From: Planctomycetota bacterium
GTDB lineage: Bacteria; Planctomycetota; Planctomycetia; Planctomycetales; Planctomycetaceae
DNA: 64,000 bases
Reading direction: 5' to 3'
Assembly (NCBI GenBank): GCA_027618475.1
Contig: JAQCEJ010000008.1
Coordinates: forward strand, 31,048-95,047
The position numbers and the translations under genes were made by a program. How positions within the stretch are numbered: position 1 is the first letter of the stretch; each line of letters begins with the position of its first letter. The notes beneath the pieces are model-generated. The model saw only the letters and a list, made by a program, of their open reading frames with translations. It made no database searches and was not told where the DNA came from. This document shows positions 44,993 to 53,172 of this stretch, one piece after another.

Positions 44993-46843
44993 ATGTCCAA
45001 CTCGGAACTCGAACAACTGCAACTGCTGACGGAAGTCGACGAACTGATCGCCCGCATGTCGAACTGGGCCGATCAACCGACGGCGTGGGATCCCCAACGG
45101 CATTGTCAGACACTGATCAAACGGTTGTTGAGCCGCGTCGAGACGCTGCGCATTCGCCTTGAAGCGCCGCTGTTGGTCGCGACTTTCGGCGGAACGGGGA
45201 CCGGCAAGAGCGCGCTCGTCAATGCACTCGTCGGTCAGGTCTGCACTCCGTCGGGACACGAACGTCCCACGACGACGCAACCGGTGTTGATCGCGCATCC
45301 GCAAACCGAACTTTCATCGCTGAATCTTCCGCTTGAAAACTTTCACATCAAAACGATCGAGACACCGATCTTGCGCGATATCGTGCTGCTCGACTGTCCC
45401 GACCCCGATACCAGCGAAGGAGCGACCGCCGGCAGCAATCTCGCTCAACTGCAAGCGGTCTTGCCGATGTGTGACGTTTTGATTTACACCTCGACGCAAC
45501 AGAAATATCGCTCGGCTCGCGTCGTCGATGAACTCGGTCAGGCCGCCGCCGGTTGCCGGTTGCTTTTTGTGCAGACGCGTGCCGATCTCGATACGGACAT
45601 TCGTGACGACTGGAAAAAACAACTCGCTCCGCACTACGAAGTCCCCGAAGTCTTCTTCGTTGATTCGTTGCGGGCCTTATCCGAACAGCAACAAGGTCTC
45701 CGCCCGAGCGGCGACTTCGGCCGTCTGATCGACGTCCTCACCACGCAATTGGGATCGTCGCAACGCATTCGCATTCGCCGCGCGAATCTCATCGATTTGC
45801 TGCAAGGGGCGGTCGAACATTGCCGCTCGACGCTCGGCGACGGCATCCCCGCTGTCCGCGATCTCGAAACCGCACTCGAATCGCAGCGCACGCAACTCGT
45901 CGAACGCATGTCGGGTCGTTTGAAAGACGAACTCAAAACCAGCCGGCATCTGTGGGAGCGCCGGCTGCTCGGTGCCGTGAACGAGCTGTGGGGCTTCAGT
46001 CCGTTTTCGTCGATCTTAAGGCTGTATCACGGGCTCGGCAGTCTGATCGCCTCGATGTCGTTGTACCGTGCCCGCACGTCGGCGCAGATGGCGCTGCTCG
46101 GTGCCGTGCAAGGGGTCCGCTGGCTCGGTTCGCGGATAAAAGAACGCGATGTCGAACAACAACTCGGTCAGATCGGTCAGGTCGGCCTCGACGACAACAT
46201 GCTGCAGGAATCACAACTCGTTATTGAAGGGTACGCCCACTCCGCCCATATGGACCGGGCACTCGTCGAGACCGATTCGCTCGATCATCTTCGCGAACAG
46301 GCGGCGAAGGTCGAGGGACAATTTCTGTTCGACGCCAGCCGTAAGATCGACGACATCATCGACGACCTTTCGCGCCGCAACACCGGCTGGTTTACCCGGC
46401 TGCGTTACGAAGTGCTGTTTCTGGCATTCGTCGGATATGTATTGTATCGCGTAGGAAACAACTTTTTCGTGGTCTCGTTTCAGGATGAAAGCAAAATTCT
46501 GCAGACCCATTTTTATGTCAACGCCGGCGTGATCTTCGTGATCTGGTCGTTGGTGCTGATCATTCTCTTTATGCGTCGGTTGCGACGGGGGCTCGACCGG
46601 CATATCGAAACGCTGGCGACCGAAATGGCTGTCAGCCGCCTGTCAAAAGGGCTGTTCCCCGGTCTCGACAGGGCCTGCGTTCAATCGCATCAGTCCCTCG
46701 ATCAGCTCGAAGCGGTCTCGATGGCGATCCGCCGTTTGAGAGATGCGATCACGCTCGGGAAGAGCCTGGGAGGCGTGCAGGTGGAACCATCGGCTGCTCA
46801 CAAGCCCGCCGTCGCCGTACCGCAAGGAAACCGTCATGCCTAA
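44993..46843 (+). CDS. Membrane GTPase, second of tandem pair
   Basis: 616 residues. P-loop GGTGTGKS at 66-73, G3 LDCPDPDTSE, G4-like TRADLD. Long helical stalk-like region, then two membrane spans near residues 475-495 and 508-530 (FLAFVGYVLYRVG and IFVIWSLVLIILF), then a helical C-terminal tail. The architecture (GTPase head, stalk, hydrophobic hairpin) is typical of dynamin-like proteins. It pairs with the preceding GTPase; their P-loops share the same position in the chain. It overlaps the next gene by 8 bases, so the genes are co-translated. Confidence 0.82.
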   Translation: MSNSELEQLQLLTEVDELIARMSNWADQPTAWDPQRHCQTLIKRLLSRVETLRIRLEAPLLVATFGGTGTGKSALVNALVGQVCTPSGHERPTTTQPVLIAHPQTELSSLNLPLENFHIKTIETPILRDIVLLDCPDPDTSEGATAGSNLAQLQAVLPMCDVLIYTSTQQKYRSARVVDELGQAAAGCRLLFVQTRADLDTDIRDDWKKQLAPHYEVPEVFFVDSLRALSEQQQGLRPSGDFGRLIDVLTTQLGSSQRIRIRRANLIDLLQGAVEHCRSTLGDGIPAVRDLETALESQRTQLVERMSGRLKDELKTSRHLWERRLLGAVNELWGFSPFSSILRLYHGLGSLIASMSLYRARTSAQMALLGAVQGVRWLGSRIKERDVEQQLGQIGQVGLDDNMLQESQLVIEGYAHSAHMDRALVETDSLDHLREQAAKVEGQFLFDASRKIDDIIDDLSRRNTGWFTRLRYEVLFLAFVGYVLYRVGNNFFVVSFQDESKILQTHFYVNAGVIFVIWSLVLIILFMRRLRRGLDRHIETLATEMAVSRLSKGLFPGLDRACVQSHQSLDQLEAVSMAIRRLRDAITLGKSLGGVQVEPSAAHKPAVAVPQGNRHA

Positions 46844-48443
46844 GCTGTTGCGATCGATTCTGGCGATTGTCGTTGTCGCAGAAACTGTTTCGTTATTCGC
46901 CGACGAACCCCCCGTTATCGATCTCGGAGCCCGACGAGAATTGTTCGTCGATGAATACCTCGTCGACGAATATCGAGGCAAGGCGGAACTCCGATTGCAG
47001 CATCCTGTCCCGCGCGAAATTGTGCTCAAGCACGATGCCCCCTGGGAAGGGAACGCGACCGCGTATCACAGTCTGTTCAAAGATGGCGACAAATACCGCT
47101 TGTATTACCGCGCCTGGAATCTCGGCGAAAGCTTCGGTTCGATTACCACCAGTCAAGACAGCCTCTGTTACGCCGAGAGCGACGACGGGATCCATTGGAC
47201 GAAACCCGAACTCGGACTCAACGAATTCGACGGGTCGACGGCGAACAACATTGCGATCTCGACGCCGATGGCGGCATCGTTTCAGGCAAAGGTCGGTGGC
47301 CCCGCGGTTTTCCGAGACGATAACCCGGCCGTTCCCACCGACGAACGCTACAAAGCGTTCTTGATCGCCGACGAGCCGCTCGGCATGTTGCCGTTCAAGT
47401 CGTCTGATGGAATTCACTTCACGCCGATGACCGACCATCCCGTGATTACCAATGGAGCCTTTGATTCACAGAATCTCGCTTTCTGGGACGCCGAACGGAA
47501 AGCATATCGTGCGTACTGGCGTTACTTCACCGGCGGAACGACCGACGCGAAAACGTGGGAGCCGACCGGCATCCGTGCGATTCGTACGGCGACATCGTCC
47601 GATCTCGTCTCGTGGAACGGCGACGATGCCGATCTCGTTTATGAAGATTCGCCCCCCGAAGAACTTTACGAGAACGGTATTCATCCTTATTATCGCGCAC
47701 CACACCTGCTGATCGGCCTCCCCGTGCGCTACGTCGACCGGGCGCAGCCTGGTGCAGATTCGATCTTCACCGGTAAAGCCGACGCCGAGAAAACCAAACG
47801 CTGGCCTCCGTCGTTACGGGCATTGCCTCAATTGGGCGTCCGCGAACTCAAGGCGAGTATGAGCGAACGCTACGGCAGCGCGATCACCGAGGCTCTCTTT
47901 ATGGTCAGTCGCGACGGCGTGAACTTCAAACGCTGGAACGAAGCGTTCATTCGCCCCGGCATCGAACGCGACGGCACCTGGAACTACGGCCAACTCTTCG
48001 TCGCATGGACCCCCGTGGAAACGAAGTCGACGCTCGACGACTCGCTCACCGAACTTTCGTTTTACGCGACAGAAGGATATTGGTCGGCACCGTATTCCTC
48101 TCTTCGTCGATACACGTTGCGACTCGACGGTTTTGTCTCGCTTTCGGCCCCGATGAGCGGCGGCGAACTCGTCACCAAACCGATCGTCTTTTCGGGCAAA
48201 GAACTATCGCTCAATTTCGCCTCGTCCGCCGCCGGAGGGTTGAAAGTCGAAATTCAGGACGACGCGGGAGGGCCGATCGTTGGATTTTCCGAAAACGAGG
48301 GGGACGAACTCTTCGGTGATACGACCGATCGCATCGTCAGCTGGAACGGCAAGACCGACGTCTCGTCGCTCGCCGGTAAACCGGTTCGTCTGAGATTTAT
48401 ACTGCGAGACGCCGACGTTTATTCGTTTCAGTTTCGCGAATAG
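46836..48443 (+). CDS. Secreted beta-propeller, glycoside hydrolase 32/43-like
   Basis: 535 residues. The signal peptide ends near LFA-DE. The body shows a five-bladed-propeller pattern (GARRELFVDEYLVDEYRGKAELRLQHPV ... DKYRLYYRAWN ... LCYAESDDGIHWTKPELGL) typical of GH32/43-like proteins, with DDGIHW and SRDGVNF type loops. The C-terminal ~120 residues form a separate beta-sandwich (LSLNFASSAAGGLKVEIQDDAGGPI). Its substrate is probably a plant- or algal-type carbohydrate, but no catalytic residues were assigned. AAGGA seven bases before ATG 46836, inside the end of the GTPase gene. Confidence 0.8.
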   Translation: MPKLLRSILAIVVVAETVSLFADEPPVIDLGARRELFVDEYLVDEYRGKAELRLQHPVPREIVLKHDAPWEGNATAYHSLFKDGDKYRLYYRAWNLGESFGSITTSQDSLCYAESDDGIHWTKPELGLNEFDGSTANNIAISTPMAASFQAKVGGPAVFRDDNPAVPTDERYKAFLIADEPLGMLPFKSSDGIHFTPMTDHPVITNGAFDSQNLAFWDAERKAYRAYWRYFTGGTTDAKTWEPTGIRAIRTATSSDLVSWNGDDADLVYEDSPPEELYENGIHPYYRAPHLLIGLPVRYVDRAQPGADSIFTGKADAEKTKRWPPSLRALPQLGVRELKASMSERYGSAITEALFMVSRDGVNFKRWNEAFIRPGIERDGTWNYGQLFVAWTPVETKSTLDDSLTELSFYATEGYWSAPYSSLRRYTLRLDGFVSLSAPMSGGELVTKPIVFSGKELSLNFASSAAGGLKVEIQDDAGGPIVGFSENEGDELFGDTTDRIVSWNGKTDVSSLAGKPVRLRFILRDADVYSFQFRE

Positions 48444-48452
48444 CGCAATCGA

Positions 48453-49295
48453 TTAGATGCTGGTCGTCTGACGACGCTGTCTGAACAGCGACGCGACACC
48501 CCACACCGGGACGCCGAAAATCAGAAGCAGTGGCACGACGTCAATCGCAGCCACAATCAACACCGTGGCGATGACCTGCAATGCCCGAACAAGAAATCGC
48601 ACACTGGCGTGAATCGTCTCCATCGGCTGCCACCTTTTGCTGACGATCGGTACGGCGGTCTCGACGGGACGCATCGTTACAAAAAGCGTCGCCATCTCCG
48701 ACTGCCGGTCGAGCACGTTGAGCTTCCCCTGCGTGCTCTCGATCTGCGTGCGGATGTCGATCATACGTTGATGCACGGCCATAATGTCGTCGACGCTCGC
48801 CTTGCGTTCCCGCGATTCTTCGAGCAGCTTGGCGATTTCGGTCTCGGTCGCCGACAGCGTTTTCAACCGGGCCGTTAGATCGATGAACTGTTCGGTTACT
48901 TCCTGCGTGCTGATCGATTCGGCATCTACGGCAGTCACGGCGTCGCGAATTCCTTTGAGCAGCATTTCGAGTTTGTCGTTAGGAACACGGAGCGTCAACG
49001 AAACATAGCCACGAATTTCATGAGCCTGTGTTTCTTTGGAGGAAACATATCCGCCGAGGTTCGTCGTTAGATCCTCGATCTTCGCCGTCGAAAGTGCCGA
49101 GTCATCGGAACGCAACTCCAAGCGAGCCGTGCGGATCTGTTTTCGTTCGGAGAACGCGACATTCGCCGCGACCCCAGCCGTCGGCTCTGCCGAGACGATT
49201 GGCACTCCCGACGAATACGTCGATTCTGCACTACCGCAACCGATGAAGAGAACGGCCACCAGCACACCAGCTGATACGACGAACGAACACCTCAT
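48453..49295 (-). CDS. DUF4349-family lipoprotein
   Basis: 280 residues. Lipoprotein signal with lipobox LFIGC. The DUF4349 core is present: KQIRTARLELRSDD ... VSSKETQAHEIRGYVSLTLRVPNDKLEMLLKGI ... VTEQFIDLTARLKTLSATE. A helical segment (EESRERKASVDDIMAVHQRMIDIRTQIE) and a C-terminal membrane span (VLIVAAIDVVPLLLIFGVPVWGVASLF) follow. It is an envelope protein of unknown biochemical function, anchored by lipid and by a C-terminal span. It converges with the propeller gene, with a 9-base gap. Confidence 0.88.
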   Translation of the reverse strand: MRCSFVVSAGVLVAVLFIGCGSAESTYSSGVPIVSAEPTAGVAANVAFSERKQIRTARLELRSDDSALSTAKIEDLTTNLGGYVSSKETQAHEIRGYVSLTLRVPNDKLEMLLKGIRDAVTAVDAESISTQEVTEQFIDLTARLKTLSATETEIAKLLEESRERKASVDDIMAVHQRMIDIRTQIESTQGKLNVLDRQSEMATLFVTMRPVETAVPIVSKRWQPMETIHASVRFLVRALQVIATVLIVAAIDVVPLLLIFGVPVWGVASLFRQRRQTTSI

Positions 49296-49460
49296 GATGG
49301 GCGTCTCCGATGGGAAAGAATTTGTAGTCGGTTCTTTCCCTTAAGACCCTCGATCGGTGACGGATATTCCCGAGAAAATTATTCGTGACTTCTAAACCAC
49401 GACGAATCCCTTTTATTATCCGTGTATTTCAACGGCAATCGGCGGGATGATAACGTGCGG

Positions 49461-50579
49461 TTATTTTTGTCCGGGCACGGTGATTGGACCCAATGCGCGT
49501 TCGGCTGCCGCGCGGACGCAGAGGTAGTCGTCGTTGAGAGCCGCTTGGAGAGCATTGCGAATCTTGATGTCGGTGGTCGCCATGTCGCCGAGGGCATCGG
49601 CGGCGCGGGAGCGAATGGTGGGATAAGGGTCGCGAAGAGCACGCAACAACCCGGCGATGGCTTCGGGATTGCCTTCGCTAATTATGCCCAGCACGCCGGT
49701 TGCTCTCCGCCGAATATAACGATCGTCGTCTTCGAGCAATTTGATGACAATCGGCGTCAATCTCTGGTGATAGGGTGTCAATAGCGGCAGGATATCTTCT
49801 GTCGACTTCATGTACGACAATTTGAGGTCTTGCAGATCTCGTTCAATGTACTCGGCGATTTCATCGAAACAACCGAGAGCGACGACGAGTTCCACATACT
49901 CTGTTGTCGGCGTCCAAGCCGAATGCGACTTGGGGAACGAAAAATTTGCGAGTCGTTTTCGATAATACATTGCGTTTGGTCGCATCAGTTCGATCAGCGT
50001 GTCGACGTCAAGTTCCGTCATCAAAATTCCGATATGGCGTTCGATCCGAGCCGATGTGAAATCGTCGGTGGGATCGATACGGGCCAACACGGCATCGGCA
50101 TAGAGAGGAATCTGCACCACACTGTAATCGGTGAACTGCGCCCTGTTCACAAGTTGTTTCTCGAAAATGCCGGCCTCGCCATCAGCAACAAGTTTCTTAC
50201 AAATTCGTACCGCCGCCGGATCGCGACGCCCCAGTTTCAGCAATGCCTTGACCGCCTGCAGTCGATCGTAATGTCGAACGTCATATACCCCTCGAACGAT
50301 ATCGAGAATGAACGTGTAAGCCTCGGTGTGATTCGGATCCAATTGCATCAACGCGCCGGCGACATACGCACGGCGGCCTAAGTCGTCGTTCGAATTTGTC
50401 GGCCCCCATTCGAATTCATTTTTCAAGAGCGGTACGACAGCCTTGGCTGCTTCGGGGTTATTGACGAGCGTTTCCATCAATGGCTGAAGCGTCGTTTCGT
50501 TGACCAAACCTTCTTGCAACACATCGATAATGGCAGGAATCGCCGGGGCGGCGTTTTCTTTCATCGACTCGAGTTCCAT
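49461..50579 (-). CDS. HEAT-repeat protein, C-terminal piece of a frameshifted gene
   Basis: 372 residues of HEAT-type helical repeats (APAIPAIIDVL, AAKAVVPLLKNEF, NPEAIAGLLRALRDPYPTIRSRAADALGDMA). It has no signal peptide of its own and begins in the middle of a repeat. It overlaps the next gene (50561-51427) by 19 bases in a different frame. Adding one C to the seven-C run (plus strand G-run at 50595-50601) would fuse the two into one protein of about 660 residues with the signal at its head. Annotated separately because the base sequence shows a frameshift. Confidence 0.7.
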   Translation of the reverse strand: MELESMKENAAPAIPAIIDVLQEGLVNETTLQPLMETLVNNPEAAKAVVPLLKNEFEWGPTNSNDDLGRRAYVAGALMQLDPNHTEAYTFILDIVRGVYDVRHYDRLQAVKALLKLGRRDPAAVRICKKLVADGEAGIFEKQLVNRAQFTDYSVVQIPLYADAVLARIDPTDDFTSARIERHIGILMTELDVDTLIELMRPNAMYYRKRLANFSFPKSHSAWTPTTEYVELVVALGCFDEIAEYIERDLQDLKLSYMKSTEDILPLLTPYHQRLTPIVIKLLEDDDRYIRRRATGVLGIISEGNPEAIAGLLRALRDPYPTIRSRAADALGDMATTDIKIRNALQAALNDDYLCVRAAAERALGPITVPGQK

Positions 50580-51427
50580 CGCGGCAGCCCTACAGGGGGG
50601 GCATAGAACCCGCTGTCCGTGTTATGTTCGCTGTCGGTCAGTGCATCGATGAGCACAGGAATCGACGTGACGCCGCTGTCATCAATAGAGGACAATGTAT
50701 ATAAAGCCTGTCCCCGAATTCCCGTCGATGGATTTTGAGTTGCCTTAACCACTACCGGAATAGCTGGCGCAGCTTGCGGGCCGAGTTGGAAAATTCGATC
50801 AAATGTAAAGTTGCCGTCAGGATACTTTTCAACCGAGCGAACGAGCGACGCAAGAACGGCATCTCTCGGCTGACCGATTTCAACTATGGCATCAAGAGCA
50901 GAATCGCTGAACTGCTCGTCGTCAATCAGTTCGATAATCGCCGGAACGGCTGGTTCGGCTTCGCGGCCGATCCATTCCAATGCCCAGATAGCGTGAAAGC
51001 GAATTTCGGGATCCTCGTTCGATAATTCCTTCACTAGAAACGGCACCGCTTCGCCCTGCATTTCTTTAAAGTAGTCATACCATTTGTGCCATTCATCGGC
51101 ATCGTTGTGCAACAGCTCGAACAATTGCGGCAAGATGACGCGGCTTTCGACACCGATTTTCTGAAGGAGAGCTCTGATCTTGTCGTGATCGAATTCCATG
51201 ACAACATTGTCTTCGTCGCCTAGGTCGACCTCGATCATCCCAGTTCCGAACGAGGTGTAGTTGTGAAAGAGTTGCTTCGCCACGAGTTCAAGATCATCGG
51301 CATGCACCACGGAGGCGAATGCGGAGAACGACAAGGCCAGAACGAAATGCATGACGAAGCGAGTCGGCACCCATCGAGAATTGCTGAAGGCCAAATTGCT
51401 GGAGTCAGTTAACGACGTTCTCGACAT
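50561..51427 (-). CDS. HEAT-repeat exported protein, N-terminal piece
   Basis: 288 residues. A signal-like hydrophobic stretch at about 26-42 (FVLALSFSAFASVVHA) follows a basic N-terminus. HEAT-type repeats follow (AVPFLVKELSNEDPEIRFHAIWALEWIG, AVPAIIELIDDEQFSDSALDAI). The frame ends with YAPPVGLPRWNSSR after a seven-C run, where a one-base shift would continue the HEAT solenoid. GGAGGG seven bases before the ATG is a good ribosome site. It lies 12 bases after the DUF1501 gene. Confidence 0.75.
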   Translation of the reverse strand: MSRTSLTDSSNLAFSNSRWVPTRFVMHFVLALSFSAFASVVHADDLELVAKQLFHNYTSFGTGMIEVDLGDEDNVVMEFDHDKIRALLQKIGVESRVILPQLFELLHNDADEWHKWYDYFKEMQGEAVPFLVKELSNEDPEIRFHAIWALEWIGREAEPAVPAIIELIDDEQFSDSALDAIVEIGQPRDAVLASLVRSVEKYPDGNFTFDRIFQLGPQAAPAIPVVVKATQNPSTGIRGQALYTLSSIDDSGVTSIPVLIDALTDSEHNTDSGFYAPPVGLPRWNSSR

Positions 51428-51439
51428 CGAATTTCCCTC

Positions 51440-52912
51440 CTACCCCAACACCCCCTCCACCACTTTTCCATGCACGTCGGTCAGCCGATATCTTCTTCCC
51501 TGAAACTTGTACGTCAGCCGTTCGTGGTCGATGCCCATGAGATGTAACAGCGTGGCGTGCAGGTCGTGGATGTGGATGCCGTTTTCGGCGATGTTGTAGC
51601 CGTATTCGCAGCTCTGGCCGTAGACGCTGCCTGCTTTCACGCCGCCGCCGGCCATCCAGATGCTGAAGCAGCGCGGGTGGTGGTCGCGACCGAAGTTGGC
51701 TTGAATTTTTCCCTGGCAATAATTCGTCCGGCCGAATTCGCCTCCCCAGACGACGAGCGTATCGTCGAGCAGGCCGTGTTGATCGAGATCCTTGATGAGC
51801 GCCGCCGACGGCTGATCGGTCTCTTTACACAACGCAGGAATGCCGCCGAGAATGTTGCCGTGGTGATCCCAGTCTTGATGATAAAGCTGAATGAACCGCG
51901 CCCCGCGTTCGGCGAGCCGGCGGGCCAGCAGACAGTTTGCGGCGAATGTTCCCGGCGTACCGACATCGGGGCCGTACATATCGAGCACGTGCTGCGGCTC
52001 CTGGGAAATATTCGTCGCTTCAGGAATACTCTCCTGCATGCGGAAAGCCATCTCGTAATTGTCGATGCGGCTTTGAATCTCGGCGTCGGGTGTCGTCGAT
52101 AACTGATGCTCGTGCAGTTCTTTCAGGCGATCGAGCAGTTTGCGACGGCTGGCGAGATCGATGCCGGCGGGATTGCGCAGGTAAAGAACCGGGTCTTCCG
52201 CCGCTCGAAAAAGCACTCCCTGATGTTTCGAGGGAACAAATCCGCTTCCCCACAGATGCGCGCCGAGCGGTTGGCCCCCTTTCCCTTTGGTGATCAGCAC
52301 GACGAACGACGGCAGGTTTGTGTTTTCCTGTCCGAGACCGTAACTCAGCCAGGCCCCGAAACTCGGACGCCCGGCGATCTGCGTACCGGTCTGCAAAAAC
52401 GTCACCCCCGGTCCGTGATTGATCGCCTCGGTGTACATCGAATTGACGACGCACAATTTGTCGGCAACGCCGGCGATGTGCGGCACCGTCTCGCTGAACC
52501 ACGCTCCTCCTTCGTGCTGCGTAAACTTGAACGGCGAACCGACGAGCGGCAGCGACGCCTGATTACCGCTCATCGCAGTCAATCGCTGATTGCCGCGTAC
52601 GCTGTCGGGAAGCTGCTCGCCATGTTTTTCGTTGAGCAATGGCTTGTAATCGTACAAATCGAGATGCGACGGAGCCCCCGACTGAAAGAGATAGATGATC
52701 CGCTTCGCCTTCGGCGCGAAATGCGGTTCGCCGAGCACGCCGCGATCGATTTCGGTCGCCGCCGAGGCCGATTGCGATTTCGCCAGCATCTCGGCCAGCG
52801 CGACGCCTCCGACACCGGCTCCGAAGCGTTGCAGAAATTCCCGTCGACCGGCTGGAGGCAACGGAAGAAGGTCTTCGTACGTCTCGTGTGTATTCGAAAG
52901 GTTTTCGGTCAT
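51440..52912 (-). CDS. DUF1501 sulfatase-like protein, Tat-exported
   Basis: 490 residues. A twin-arginine signal (GRREFLQRFGAG) opens a protein of the alkaline-phosphatase/sulfatase-like DUF1501 family: FQSGAPSHLDLYDYKP, INHGPGVTFLQTGTQ, WDHHGNILGGIP, LLDDTLVVWGGEFGRTN and GRDHHPRCFSIWMAGGGVKAGSVYGQ. Planctomycetes carry many DUF1501 genes downstream of PSD1 (DUF1549/DUF1553) genes, and the two products are thought to work together outside the cytoplasm; substrate unknown. Its ATG overlaps the TGA of a small frame that runs through an inserted repeat cluster. Confidence 0.92.
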   Translation of the reverse strand: MTENLSNTHETYEDLLPLPPAGRREFLQRFGAGVGGVALAEMLAKSQSASAATEIDRGVLGEPHFAPKAKRIIYLFQSGAPSHLDLYDYKPLLNEKHGEQLPDSVRGNQRLTAMSGNQASLPLVGSPFKFTQHEGGAWFSETVPHIAGVADKLCVVNSMYTEAINHGPGVTFLQTGTQIAGRPSFGAWLSYGLGQENTNLPSFVVLITKGKGGQPLGAHLWGSGFVPSKHQGVLFRAAEDPVLYLRNPAGIDLASRRKLLDRLKELHEHQLSTTPDAEIQSRIDNYEMAFRMQESIPEATNISQEPQHVLDMYGPDVGTPGTFAANCLLARRLAERGARFIQLYHQDWDHHGNILGGIPALCKETDQPSAALIKDLDQHGLLDDTLVVWGGEFGRTNYCQGKIQANFGRDHHPRCFSIWMAGGGVKAGSVYGQSCEYGYNIAENGIHIHDLHATLLHLMGIDHERLTYKFQGRRYRLTDVHGKVVEGVLG

Positions 52913-53172
52913 CGTTTCACCACCGTTTCGTCATGATGGTAAGTAACCCTCTCCCGTCGGGAGAGGGTGGCCGCGTAGCGGCCGGGTGAGGGGAGGGTTA
53001 GACGTTCGATCGCAAGCAATATCGGTTCGACGTCCCATGCGCCCCTCACCCGGATGCTGCGCATCCGACCTCTCCCACAGGGAGAGGTGAAAATCACCCT
53101 CACCCGACTGCGGCGCAGTCGACCTTTCCCACGGGGAGAGGTGGAAAACAGTGTGCCTTCAAACTGGGTCAT
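52909..53172 (-). repeat. Palindromic repeat cluster inserted at a stop/start overlap
   Basis: Three units of a GC-rich palindrome lie at 52949-52996, 53043-53089 and 53097-53144. Each combines a CTCTCCC/GGGAGAG arm pair with a GGCCGC/GCGGCC or GACTGCG/CGCAGTC arm pair; the second and third units are inverted relative to the first. The 231-base insert (52938-53168) is flanked by 29-bp direct repeats (52909-52937 and 53169-53197, 27 of 29 identical) that carry the last codons of the PSD1 gene. An 87-codon frame (52909-53172) runs through it without a stop. Confidence 0.8.
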
